Source: a delta proteobacterium NaphS2 (GTDB taxonomy: Bacteria > Desulfobacterota > DSM-4660 > Desulfatiglandales > Desulfatiglandaceae). From it: a stretch of DNA of 59,871 nucleotides. The notes beneath the pieces were generated by a model that had not been told where the DNA came from, did not search any database, and saw only the letters and a list, made by a program, of their open reading frames with translations. This document shows positions 33,861 to 42,378 of the stretch, piece by piece. The DNA is taken from contig ADZZ01000072.1 in NCBI GenBank assembly GCA_000179315.1, positions 1-59,871 on the forward strand. The letters are read 5' to 3'. The position numbers were made by a program, and so were the translations under genes. Within the stretch, counting starts at the first letter, position 1. Each line of letters starts with the position of its first letter.

Positions 33861-36545
33861 TCAAAATATCCCGTGCCTGCGTAGTGTTTGAATCTGTTCC
33901 ACCGACATGTCCGCCGGGTCCTTTATGGATTCCGGAATGGGCTTGGGTTTCTCACCATTGAAAGACACCAACTGTTCCCAGTCAAATACAGTGACGGGAA
34001 AACCGTGGTGAAAGAGCCTTTCCCGTACCTGCAAAGCCCCAGTTTTCCCCGCCGGATCACGGTCCAAAAACAACAGGATGCGAGGAAACCGAACCCGGGA
34101 ACGGATCCACACCAACCGCTCGATCTGCCCCAAGGAGATGGCATTTCCCATTAGCGCCACGGCATTGCGGCAACCGGCCTCCACAAGCTTTGCTACGTCG
34201 AAAAATCCTTCTGTCAGGATCAAGCCGAACATATTTGTTTGACCCAGTGCCGCTTCATCCAGCAGGATGTTATCCTGGTTGTAGATCTCCCAGGCTTTCT
34301 TAAACGGATAACTCCAGTATTTTCCATTGAGCTCTTCTTGTTCCATACTCAGTGCTCGTCCCGTATGGGTGAGAATCACCGGTTGAAGACCCTGGCCATT
34401 TTCTCTTACACCACGGACCTGAAACACCAGCCGCGAGTTAAGCGGTGAACCTGTCTTCGCCCATGACCGCCGGGGGAGAAACCCACACCCCAGGTATCGA
34501 CAGGTGGTGGCCGATATGCCCCGCCTGCATAACTCAGGATGATCGGTTCGCAAATAACGACGCAAATCGATTTTAATGGCTGGATTTGTACCTGTGTTTG
34601 CGGCTTTCTCTTTCTGTTTGACCAAACTTTTCGGATGATTTGCCGTCGCAATCCCTTCTTTAACCATCCACCGGGCCACCTCGGACATGGTCATTTCCCG
34701 GCCTTTTTGGAGCAGCATCTCCCGGCAGAACTGCATGATGCCACCCCCTTTGCCGCTACTGAAGTCCTTGAAAATGTTCTCCGACAAACTGACATGCATT
34801 GAGGCCTTCTCTTCATGGGTAAAGGGCGATTTGATCCATATTTCATCGTCCCGGCGGCTCCTTTTAGGATCCACCTCAAGGTCAAAAACCCTTATCACCT
34901 CCAGCCAGCTGGCCTGTTCCCAAACCTGAGACAGTTTTACCCGAGATTCGGTAACAATCGGTCGGGATGATCCTCCAGCAGCATGTTGATTCCAGAAAGC
35001 CGCATAGTCTTCTCCCGGCCGAATCAGGGGATGGTTCTGGGTGAGTTGTTCCGTCTTTTTTTCATCGTCTGCCATGCGCTCCACCATACGCCGCAATGCC
35101 TTGGAGCTTTTCAATCCGTTTGCCTTTGCCAGTTCGGCGGCTTTTTCCACATACCTTGCCGGGTAGTGCCGGACCAGATTGATCAGGCCATACATCCGGC
35201 GCTGGCCGCTTCGGCCTTCTTCGGTAAACCACGTTTCACACAATGAGAATGTATGGGGTCCAATGGCTTCGGCCCGTGCCAGCAACCTGTCCGTTTGCCG
35301 GGAGGGATTAAAAATTCGGTCCCGCGGTTCCATCAAAAGGGACCCCGGCATACGACCCTTTGGATGGCGGCGAATCACTTCCATCCGTTGAGGGTCCAGG
35401 ATTTCGATCTCTTTGTCATAGACCCTTACCACCACCTGACTGTAAAGGGGCGCCGGATTGGCGGCGTAGTAACAATTGTCCAACTGGATGGTGCCGTCAT
35501 CGTAAACCGTCCGGATTTCCTGTCGAAAATACACAAACGGCGACAAGGGCAAAGGCAGAAGGCAGGGTTTTTCCTCCTGGAACATTTCTTCAACCTGTCT
35601 TTTGGCCCGGCCATGAATGCGAGGCGCCGCCCAGCGCTTTTCCCAATGCATGAGCCAATCATTCTGAGCGTCAATACAATCGAATTTCCGGCCCTTCAGG
35701 GCGGTATTCTGTGTGTACTTAACCCCGTTTTCCACCGTCCCTTTTCGGTTCGGATCCTTCACCCTTGCCGGGTCTGCCGCAACGTCGTAATGAGACAACA
35801 TCGCGGCATATAACGTATTAAGCTCGGGATCATAAATATCAGGCTTGATCACGCCTTCCTTAAGGTTATCCAAGGCTACATATCCCGGGCATCCGCCAAA
35901 ATACCGGAATGCTTCCTCATGCAGCCTGCACCATGTTTCCTTGCTCGATTTCCACACCACTTTCCGGAAGGCCCGCCCGGAATATTTCAACACCATGACA
36001 AACAAGCGAGGCCAGCGATGTTTTCCGCTGTCATGAAGCGTCGGCGCTCCTGTTCCATAGTCAACCTGGGCCTCTTCTCCGGGAAGAAATTCAAGTCGGT
36101 CAAACTGACGCGGGTCCTTTTTTTTGAGTCTTCGAACGAACCGCTTTACGCTGTTGTATTGATGCGTGAATGCGAACAGTTCCACCAGGTCCTGGTAGAT
36201 GGCCATGGCGTTTCGACCCAGCCTCAGTTGTTCTTCAATCCACTTTCGATGCGGTTCGCAGGCCGAACCATTCTTCGGAGGGTTCTCCAAAGCCGGTGGC
36301 CGGGGTGGGGGATTTTGAACAGGAAGAACCGAAGACCCGGTGTCCACCCCTTCTAAAGTGGGGTAGATTGAAGACTCAGTTTCTTCAAAAATTGCCCGAT
36401 GATGCAGCTGAGCATATCTCCGGATGGTTTTTCGGTTGATCCCGGTCTTCCGGTTGATCTCGCGTTGACTGAGTCCCTTTTCCAGTAATGTTATGACTGT
36501 TGCTTTCAAATTCGGCTTCAAAACGTTCATCCTTCCTTCCCCCAT
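33861..36545 (-). CDS. istA: IstA transposase fused to a DnaG-like primase module
   Basis: This is a single uninterrupted 894-residue frame. Residues 1-510 are IstA: HTH (LSQREINRKTGINRKTIRRY), DDE residues D162 (AQVDYG), D226 (YVALDNLKEG) and E272 (KGTVENGVKY), then the C-terminal barrel. Residues about 545-635 have the CHC2 primase layout but without zinc cysteines (WIKSPFTHEEKASMHVSL, FKDFSSGKGGGIMQFCREM). Residues about 775-860 form a Toprim domain with its acidic residues intact: E779 (LILTEGFFDVAK) and D828/D830 (ILLFLDRDPAGKTG). IstA catalyses cut-and-join; a primase part could act on DNA gaps or the replication fork. It could also be a captured replication gene. The start is either 36545 or the ATG at 36530. 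istB follows 21 bases later. Confidence 0.82.
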   Translation of the reverse strand: MGEGRMNVLKPNLKATVITLLEKGLSQREINRKTGINRKTIRRYAQLHHRAIFEETESSIYPTLEGVDTGSSVLPVQNPPPRPPALENPPKNGSACEPHRKWIEEQLRLGRNAMAIYQDLVELFAFTHQYNSVKRFVRRLKKKDPRQFDRLEFLPGEEAQVDYGTGAPTLHDSGKHRWPRLFVMVLKYSGRAFRKVVWKSSKETWCRLHEEAFRYFGGCPGYVALDNLKEGVIKPDIYDPELNTLYAAMLSHYDVAADPARVKDPNRKGTVENGVKYTQNTALKGRKFDCIDAQNDWLMHWEKRWAAPRIHGRAKRQVEEMFQEEKPCLLPLPLSPFVYFRQEIRTVYDDGTIQLDNCYYAANPAPLYSQVVVRVYDKEIEILDPQRMEVIRRHPKGRMPGSLLMEPRDRIFNPSRQTDRLLARAEAIGPHTFSLCETWFTEEGRSGQRRMYGLINLVRHYPARYVEKAAELAKANGLKSSKALRRMVERMADDEKKTEQLTQNHPLIRPGEDYAAFWNQHAAGGSSRPIVTESRVKLSQVWEQASWLEVIRVFDLEVDPKRSRRDDEIWIKSPFTHEEKASMHVSLSENIFKDFSSGKGGGIMQFCREMLLQKGREMTMSEVARWMVKEGIATANHPKSLVKQKEKAANTGTNPAIKIDLRRYLRTDHPELCRRGISATTCRYLGCGFLPRRSWAKTGSPLNSRLVFQVRGVRENGQGLQPVILTHTGRALSMEQEELNGKYWSYPFKKAWEIYNQDNILLDEAALGQTNMFGLILTEGFFDVAKLVEAGCRNAVALMGNAISLGQIERLVWIRSRVRFPRILLFLDRDPAGKTGALQVRERLFHHGFPVTVFDWEQLVSFNGEKPKPIPESIKDPADMSVEQIQTLRRHGIF

Positions 36546-36682
36546 TCGTGGATTTCACAAATGGGAGTAGTTACGTTCTGTCGCCTTTTTCAGCAATCTC
36601 TACTGGAAAATCAGACTGGCTGGGTGGGGGATTTTGAGGTGGCCACAAGTGGGGGATTTTGGGTGGCCATCAGGGTCTGTTC

Positions 36683-37146
36683 TCACAGCTCTCGGTGGTC
36701 TCATAATGGGCTTGGATCATCACGCAGTCGAATTGCAGGGGGACGAAATCCATGCTGTTGGACAAATCATCAATCATGTTGGCATGTCTTTAAAAGATCT
36801 AAACAAGGAGTATGAGGCAGCAGCGGAAGTCAATAAAGATAAGTCGTATGCAAGCCGTGCCGCCTTTGCCCAGTTTGATAGTTATTGGGAAAGGAAAAGG
36901 AGTTCGGGAGCTGATGTTATTTTATGGGGATTTGAAAAAGATTATATCAGCTATTTCGATGACGCTTTTTTGTGTGCTGAAGTTATGAACAGGTATTGTT
37001 CTGCTGTCAATGGCGTCCCGGAATCCATCGTTCGTAGTGATGAAAAAGACAAATGTATTAAGAAGCTTGTGGCCAGGTCATTGAAAGTAGTCGTAATGGG
37101 GAAAACAAGAAACGATATCGAAAAAAACGGGGAGCATCAAGAATAA
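36683..37146 (+). pseudogene. Unknown small gene, 3' part
   Basis: After the GTCTGTTC duplication the frame continues LTALGGLIMGLDHHAVELQG and AVGQIINHVGMSLKDLNKEY to a stop at 37146. Joined to 31103-31142 it makes a 167-residue protein, acidic and helical, with SYWERKRSSGADVILWGFEK and DYISYFDDAFLCAEVMNRYC in its middle. I recognise no family. An internal ATG (36703, GLDHHAVE) might allow a shortened product. Confidence 0.7.
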
Positions 37147-37485
37147 GCGGCTCAAAATGGTATCGCCTCCCAGGGCACGGTTACATCAGTAACGGCGAAT
37201 ACCTATTTGACAGGTATGCTTGATTTGCTTGACCCTTGAAAAGGGGATGAAATGATCGCAGAAGGTGACATTGAGAAAAAGACTTTTCAAGCGCCATTAT
37301 CAAAATGAAATCGAAATTGAGCGCCATTTCAGGGAGATTTTTGAACGTCGATGATGATGAATGCATAGGGTTTGGTTTGATCCTTGAAGAGATACGAGAT
37401 GATCTGATGGTGATTCATGACAACCTTTACCCATGATCCATACGCTGATAACATTTTGACGGAATTATTTAAAAATCAACTGGTT
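37147..37485. other. Mostly non-coding region before the group II intron
   Basis: About 340 bases without a clear gene. Two short overlapping ORFs, 37252-37308 (18 aa) and 37305-37436 (43 aa), have some translation signals and are given separately. The rest shows no repeat or strong promoter. Confidence 0.4.
37305..37436 (+). CDS. Possible 43-residue protein, translationally coupled
   Basis: The ATG overlaps by ATGA the stop of an 18-codon ORF (37252-37308) that has AAGGGG about 5 bases before its own ATG. The product contains RFLNVDDDECIGFGLILEEI, is acidic and looks coding, but it is too short to be sure and matches nothing I know. A frameshifted remnant of a longer gene is the main alternative. 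Confidence 0.35.
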   Translation: MKSKLSAISGRFLNVDDDECIGFGLILEEIRDDLMVIHDNLYP

Positions 37486-39373
37486 GTGCGGCCGGTCAAG
37501 GTCGCATATTTTAGCGGGTGTGAATCCCGCCCCGGAAGGCTGGCCAGCCACTGGGTAGTGAGTCCTTGGATCGACGGGAGTAATCCCCGAGATTAAGCGT
37601 AGGACAGCGAGACGATAGGCCGTAAGCCATAAGGTTGAAGGGATTGAGCCTCGAAAGGATTAGTTGAGAGGGACGACGTTTTAACTTTGACGGAAGTCAA
37701 AATGACCATTGGCGAATGGCAAGTCAATGGCGCCTCTCCGGGGTCTGAGACCATGGCATGTCGGACATTGCGAATATGCGGCAACCCGGGAGGTTCTCTG
37801 CGCTCTTGCTTAAAAGCGAGTATGCCGGCCAACCGATAATAAAGGGAGAATGGCAAACGGGGCAGGGGAAGTCGGATGGCGTCGTAGTACCTGAGAAGGC
37901 GGGTAACTCCGCTGGAGGAAAGGACGTCACATGAGTAACAGTGTTGCGAGGACACATCATCTATGCTCAGAAATAGAGAAATGGTGGAAACGAAATTACA
38001 ACGCATAGCGGAGAAGGCCCGCAAAGAAGATGAATGCCGATTCACCAGTCTGTTTCATCTGATGAACGAGGAGATGTTGCGGGAATGTTTCCAGGAGCTG
38101 CGCAAAGACGCAGCATCTGGCATTGATAAGGTTACCAAGAAGGAATATGGGGAAAAACTTGGCGAGAACCTAAACGCTCTGGTCGGAAAATTGCATCGGA
38201 TGGCGTATATTCCATTGCCGGTGCGCAGGGTGTACATTCCTAAACCGGGGAGTAGCAAGAAACGACCGCTGGGCATACCAGCCCTTGAAGATAAGCTGGT
38301 ACAGGCGGGATTGACACGGGTGCTTTCGGCGATCTACGAGCAGGATTTCATTGACGATTCGTATGGATTTCGGCCCGGTCGCGGGTGTCATGACGCGTTG
38401 AGGGCACTCAGCAAAGAGGTTGAGGGATGCCGGGTTCACTATATTGTGGACGCAGATATCAAAGGGTTCTTTGATAATGTTGATCACGATTGGATGATTA
38501 AATTTCTCGGCCACCGAATAGCAGATAAACGAGTGTTGCGCTACGTCAAGCGGTTTCTCAAAGCAGGTATAATGGAGGAAGGCAAAGAGATTGCCAGTGA
38601 CAAAGGAACGCCTCAGGGCGGGATTATTTCACCAGTACTTGCCAATATCTATCTGCATTACAGTCTGGACATCTGGTTCACGCGAGTGTTTCAGCAGGGC
38701 TGTCATGGCCAAAGTCGGATAATCCGTTACGCCGATGACTTTGTTGTATGTTTCGAGCGTGAGGCAGATGCGATACGGTTCCGAAAGGAACTGGATCTGC
38801 GACTTTCCAAGTTTGGCCTTGAGATATCGCCTGAAAAGACGAAGACCATCGAATTTGGTCCATATGCACAATCCAAGGCCGATAGCCGCGGTGGCAAGGC
38901 GTCTACCTTTGATTTTCTTGGATTCACGCACTACTGCAGCCGGTCCAGGAACGGCAGGAAATTCCGGATGAAACGGATCACTTCTCGCAAGAAGTTTACC
39001 GCCAAAATTCGGATGTTTAGGGATTGGCTGAAAGCCAACCGGACCCTGCCGACCGATGAGCTAATGGGTAAGGTAGGCTCGAAATTGCAGGGACACTTTG
39101 CCTACTACGGAGTCACGGACAATTCAAAAGGTCTCAACCGGTTTTCCTATGAGGTTCATCGTCTGTTGTTCAAATGGCTGAACAGGCGAGGTAAACGAGG
39201 GTGTATGAACTGGGAGAAGTTTAACCTACTTCTTAAAAAGTTTCCTCTGCCGCAACCCCGTATTACGGTAAACCTTTTCGCTTAATCGTGAAGCGTACTC
39301 ATGAGGAGCCGTGTGCGTAAATAGCGCAAGCACGGTTCTGGGAGGGGCCGGGGCCAACTGCTACCAATCTCAT
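37486..39373 (+). mobile_element. Group II intron
   Basis: The 5' end is the consensus GTGCG (37486-37490). About 470 bases of folded domains come before the intron ORF. Downstream, GAGCCGTGTGCGTAAATAGC (39305-39324) continuing through GCGCAAGCACGGTTC is a standard domain V. GGGAGGGGCCGGGGCCAACT and CTACCAATCTCAT form domain VI with its branch-point A, placing the 3' end near 39373. It is 1.89 kb, lies between a small unknown gene and the integrase, and does not interrupt a gene I can recognise. Confidence 0.88.
37963..39285 (+). CDS. ltrA: Group II intron reverse transcriptase/maturase
   Basis: The 440-residue product has the RT blocks in order (KVTKKEYGEKL; RRVYIPKPGSSKKRPLGIPA; YGFRPGRGCHDALRAL; DADIKGFFDNVDH; GTPQGGIISPVLANIYLHY; active site IIRYADDFVV; STFDFLGFTHY). 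A maturase domain follows (WLNRRGKRGCMNWEKFNLLL). There is no HNH endonuclease domain, as in several bacterial intron classes, so mobility would use nicks or forks. The frame is intact and it serves both splicing and retrohoming of the surrounding intron. Confidence 0.93.
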   Translation: MLRNREMVETKLQRIAEKARKEDECRFTSLFHLMNEEMLRECFQELRKDAASGIDKVTKKEYGEKLGENLNALVGKLHRMAYIPLPVRRVYIPKPGSSKKRPLGIPALEDKLVQAGLTRVLSAIYEQDFIDDSYGFRPGRGCHDALRALSKEVEGCRVHYIVDADIKGFFDNVDHDWMIKFLGHRIADKRVLRYVKRFLKAGIMEEGKEIASDKGTPQGGIISPVLANIYLHYSLDIWFTRVFQQGCHGQSRIIRYADDFVVCFEREADAIRFRKELDLRLSKFGLEISPEKTKTIEFGPYAQSKADSRGGKASTFDFLGFTHYCSRSRNGRKFRMKRITSRKKFTAKIRMFRDWLKANRTLPTDELMGKVGSKLQGHFAYYGVTDNSKGLNRFSYEVHRLLFKWLNRRGKRGCMNWEKFNLLLKKFPLPQPRITVNLFA

Positions 39374-39551
39374 GTGGTCTTATGATACGTAGTAGCCGCG
39401 TGCGGCGAGGGCGTAGTCTGAGGCATATTGCGTTAAGGTTGCTGAAGAAACCGGTCTACTCGACGACCGTAAAAAGTCCGCTTCACCAGATCCACGAGAA
39501 TCGATGTTCTCGGGTAAACGAATGGTCTGGCAAAGGGCCTAAAACAGGTGA

Positions 39552-39612
39552 AAATGCCCAGAATAGCCTGATCAGCGAACACCGGGGACCCTGCCCGGTC
39601 TTCTGGGCATTA
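39552..39612 (+). promoter_or_regulatory. Nested hairpin upstream of the integrase
   Basis: AATGCCCAGAA (39552-39562) and TTCTGGGCATT (39602-39612) form an 11-bp outer stem. The 19-bp hairpin repeat ACCGGGGACCCTGCCCGGT (39581-39599) lies inside it. The structure ends 27 bases before the integrase start and could be a regulatory RNA leader or a protein-binding site. Confidence 0.55.
39581..39599 (+). repeat. 19-bp hairpin repeat, right copy
   Basis: Perfect copy, in the same orientation, of the repeat at 15437-15455. It ends 41 bases before the integrase start; the left copy ends 43 bases before the AAA+ gene. Confidence 0.7.
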
Positions 39613-39639
39613 ACCAAACGGGGAGAAAGCGAGGGACTT

Positions 39640-40776
39640 ATGGGAGTAAGAGTCAGAGAGAAACCGAAGGGGTCAGGAATTTATTGGGTATTTATCAATC
39701 ACGGAGGGGTCAGGAAATCAAAGAAGATCGGCGCGGACATGAAGCTTGCTCATGACGTGGCAAAGCAGCTTGAGGCCCGGTTGACCCTCAGAATTCTTGA
39801 TATGGAGGCTTTCAATAAAAAGGTTCCCACTTTGAAAAGATATGCGGAGGAATGGTTTCAATTGCCGCACAAAATGAACCGGTTTACTCTGGAAAGATAC
39901 AAAGGGACAATGGTGCGGCATGTATACCCAAAGTTGGGGGATCATCAAATTGACCAGATCAAAAGGAGAGACTTGAAGGTGTTTTTTGATCGGCTTCTTA
40001 AGAAAGGCATGAAGGAAAGCAGTTTTCAGTTGATCAAATCACCTTTGAGTAAAATCTTTCAACATGCTATTGATGACGAACTGATTCAAGTGAACCCTTT
40101 GAGCGGCATTTCTCATTCAAAGCGTAGATCCATTGACATCAAACCGTTTACTGAAGATCAGGCTTTTCTTTTTCTGGAGGCCGCGAAGGATTACCGGAAG
40201 GGGGTCTATTACCCGCATTTCTTGACGTTACTCAGAACTGGAGTGAGGATCGGGGAGCTTTTAGGGCTTCAGTGGAAGGATATTGATTTTAAGTCCAGGG
40301 AACTGGTTTTGAAAAGGCACATATTCCAGACTACCGTTATGGACGCAACAAAGAACGGACAAATCAGAACCGTTGATATGACACCTCATTTGTCCGAGAC
40401 CTTGAGGGCCTTGAAAAAAGAAAAACAGATAAACGCCCTAAAATTTGGAAGGCCTTTTTCCGAGTGGTGTTTTTCTTTAGGCAATAAGGTAAAACCCATG
40501 AGTATGCCGCCTATCCGAAAAGCCATGTTCGAGATATTGGAAAAAGCCGGGTTGCCCAAAATGAGGCTTCACGACTTTAGGCATTCCTACGCCACTATCC
40601 GGTTACTGAAGGGCCATGATATCGGAGACGTGAGTTACCAAATGGGGCATTCATCTATTAAAGTCACTTTTGACATTTATACCCATTGGATACCGGGAAA
40701 ATTCAAGAATCAGGTGGATGATTTAGACATGCACCCAAACGCACCCAAAACGCACCCTGAGAAAATGGAAAATTAG
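39640..40776 (+). CDS. int: Tyrosine recombinase (integrase)
   Basis: From the ATG at 39640 (AGGGA 7 bases upstream) the product has 378 residues. The longer frame back to 39382 would read through the hairpin region and the intron edge, and is unlikely. It has an AP2-like N-terminal arm (GVRVREKPKGSGIYWVFINH), a core-binding domain, and a catalytic domain with R in LLRTGVRIGELLGLQW. HDFRHSYATI supplies the His-x-x-Arg, MGHSSIKVTFDIYTHW the second His and the tyrosine. Integrases of this type insert and excise satellites and ICEs. It is the last gene of the element, and a candidate att site lies about 43-55 bases past its stop. Confidence 0.93.
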   Translation: MGVRVREKPKGSGIYWVFINHGGVRKSKKIGADMKLAHDVAKQLEARLTLRILDMEAFNKKVPTLKRYAEEWFQLPHKMNRFTLERYKGTMVRHVYPKLGDHQIDQIKRRDLKVFFDRLLKKGMKESSFQLIKSPLSKIFQHAIDDELIQVNPLSGISHSKRRSIDIKPFTEDQAFLFLEAAKDYRKGVYYPHFLTLLRTGVRIGELLGLQWKDIDFKSRELVLKRHIFQTTVMDATKNGQIRTVDMTPHLSETLRALKKEKQINALKFGRPFSEWCFSLGNKVKPMSMPPIRKAMFEILEKAGLPKMRLHDFRHSYATIRLLKGHDIGDVSYQMGHSSIKVTFDIYTHWIPGKFKNQVDDLDMHPNAPKTHPEKMEN

Positions 40777-40886
40777 AATAAAAGGTGATTTCAATAGGTT
40801 AATGACTGTGTTTCTGTATTTAGTACATACTGAATTTTTCCAACAAAGGCAACCTGGAAGAAAGAAAGCGAGCTCGGTATTGATAG

Positions 40887-42284
40887 ATGAGAATAATGGA
40901 AGCATTTAAGAAAAGATGGCGCAGCGAGGGCGGTTACCGCCAGTTCCTGGTCATCGCTTTTCCCCTGATTTTGAGTACCGGGGCCCTTTCGGTGCAGCAC
41001 TTTGTAGATCGCATGTTTCTTTCCTGGTATTCGCTGGAGGCCATTGCTGCCGCCATGCCGGCCGGGATGCTCAATTTCTGCGTTATGAGCCTTTTTGTCG
41101 GAACGGCGGGATACGTGAACACCTTCGTGGCCCAGTACTTCGGGGCAGATCAAAAGCATCGGATCGGGCCGGCCGTCTGGCAGGGTGTCTATGTTTCGGC
41201 TCTGGGAGGATTTGGGATCATGCTGCTGGCCCCCTTTTCGGAAACGATCTTTCGCCTCGTGGGTCATGAAGCAAACATCCGGCAATTGGAGACGGAATAT
41301 TTCAGAATCCTTTGTCTGGGTGCGGGCCCCATGATTGCTTCAACGGCGCTTGCCGGTTTTTTCTCGGGAAGGGGTCGAACCTGGCCCGTGATGTGGGTGA
41401 ACATAATGGCAACGGGCGTCAACCTTTTACTGGATTATATTCTGGTGTTCGGTTCGTGGGGATTTCCGGAAATGGGGATTCGTGGCGCGGGAATTGCCAC
41501 TGTTCTGTCCGGGGTTTTTTCTCTGCTGGTCTACATCCCGCTGGTTTGCAGACCTCTCCACGACGAAAAATATCATACCCTTAGAGGATGGCGCTTTGAA
41601 AAGGACCTTTTTGTCCGCCTGCTCCGCTTCGGGTTTCCATCGGGAGTTCAGTTTTTTTTGGATATAAGCGGTTTTACGGTATTTGTTCTTCTGATCGGAC
41701 GCTTGGGCACGGTCAGCCTGGCGGCCACCAATATTGCTCTCAACATCAGCACGCTTTCCTTTCTGCCCATGATTGGGTCCAGCATCGCCATATCGGTCCT
41801 TGTGGGGCAATACTTAGGCAAAAACCGTCCGGAAATGGCGACCACCAGTGTCTATTCCGGATTTCATCTGACCTTTGCCTACATGTCCGTTATTGCGCTG
41901 GCCTATCTGTTTGTTCCGGAACTTTTTGTCCTTCCCTTCGTAGCGGGAGCGGATGCGGCGGATTTCAAAGAGATCTACAGCCTTACCGTTCTGCTGCTCA
42001 GGTTTGTGGCGGTGTATTCGATTTTTGATACCATGAACCTGGTTTTTGCGTCCGCCATCAAAGGGGCCGGGGACACGCGATATGTGATGTTCGCCATCGT
42101 TATTGCCTCAGTGCTGGTTCTGGTCACACCCACATACCTGGGAGTGATTGTGATGGGGTGGGGGGTGATGGCCTCATGGATCAATGTGTCTGCCTATGTG
42201 ATCGTGCTGAGCATCATTTTTCTCATACGCTTTCAGGGGGGGAAATGGAAATCCATGCGGGTCATTGAAACCCGGGATGTTTGA
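40887..42284 (+). CDS. MATE-family multidrug efflux transporter
   Basis: The 465-residue product has about 12 transmembrane helices in two similar halves, as in MatE proteins that export cationic drugs or other compounds using an Na+ or H+ gradient. Helix 1 includes VIAFPLILSTGALSVQHFVD, a typical MATE start. AATNIALNISTLSFLPMIGS marks the second half. Length fits the family (440-480). It lies outside the integrative element, 110 bases after the integrase stop, so its promoter may have been replaced by the insertion. An ATG at 40896 is an alternative start. Confidence 0.9.
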   Translation: MRIMEAFKKRWRSEGGYRQFLVIAFPLILSTGALSVQHFVDRMFLSWYSLEAIAAAMPAGMLNFCVMSLFVGTAGYVNTFVAQYFGADQKHRIGPAVWQGVYVSALGGFGIMLLAPFSETIFRLVGHEANIRQLETEYFRILCLGAGPMIASTALAGFFSGRGRTWPVMWVNIMATGVNLLLDYILVFGSWGFPEMGIRGAGIATVLSGVFSLLVYIPLVCRPLHDEKYHTLRGWRFEKDLFVRLLRFGFPSGVQFFLDISGFTVFVLLIGRLGTVSLAATNIALNISTLSFLPMIGSSIAISVLVGQYLGKNRPEMATTSVYSGFHLTFAYMSVIALAYLFVPELFVLPFVAGADAADFKEIYSLTVLLLRFVAVYSIFDTMNLVFASAIKGAGDTRYVMFAIVIASVLVLVTPTYLGVIVMGWGVMASWINVSAYVIVLSIIFLIRFQGGKWKSMRVIETRDV

Positions 42285-42378
42285 CTTATGCTTGACAGTC
42301 TCTATCGTATGACCTACATTTTAGTGGTGTTTTTTTGAAATAACCCATGTTCGGAAGGTCTTTTGAGGAGGATTCATC

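Larger units (their letters stand above)
31143..36674 (-). mobile_element. Second IS21-type element, carrying an IstA-primase fusion
   Basis: GTCTGTTC flanks the element at 31135-31142 and 36675-36682. The ends are inverted repeats CTGGATGGCCACC (left) and CCTGATGGCCACC (right). Each is followed by AAAATCCCCCACTTGTGGCC and a second AAAATCCCCC, giving two binding sites per end. The genes run on the reverse strand, istA-primase then istB; istB is interrupted by another IS. Without that insertion the element is about 3.7 kb, larger than usual for IS21 because of the primase part. Removing it with one octamer restores a 167-codon gene. Confidence 0.9.
15258..40831 (+). mobile_element. P4-satellite-like integrative element, multiply interrupted
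   Basis: This block separates the thyA-like operon from the MATE gene. It holds a tyrosine integrase at one end, an AlpA/Xis-type gene, a CHC2/Toprim primase, an SF3 helicase, a candidate C4-type antisense RNA and small unknown genes, all on the forward strand apart from insertions. That set fits a P4-type phage satellite or small integrative plasmid; no virion or conjugation genes were seen. The boundaries are tentative. TTTAGTACTTACT (15258-15270) and TTTAGTACATACT (40819-40831) are 12/13 identical and lie in the two flanking gaps, so they are taken as candidate attL and attR. About 16 kb is later insertions and a group II intron. Confidence 0.6.

Noticed and set aside
15498-40776. Known anti-phage defence cassette as cargo
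   Set aside because: None of the small genes shows motifs of restriction, abortive infection, retron or toxin-antitoxin families; the only reverse transcriptase is in the group II intron.
15241-40860. CRISPR array or tRNA attachment gene in or near the element
   Set aside because: No regularly spaced repeats and no cloverleaf-like sequence with a T-arm was found at either boundary.
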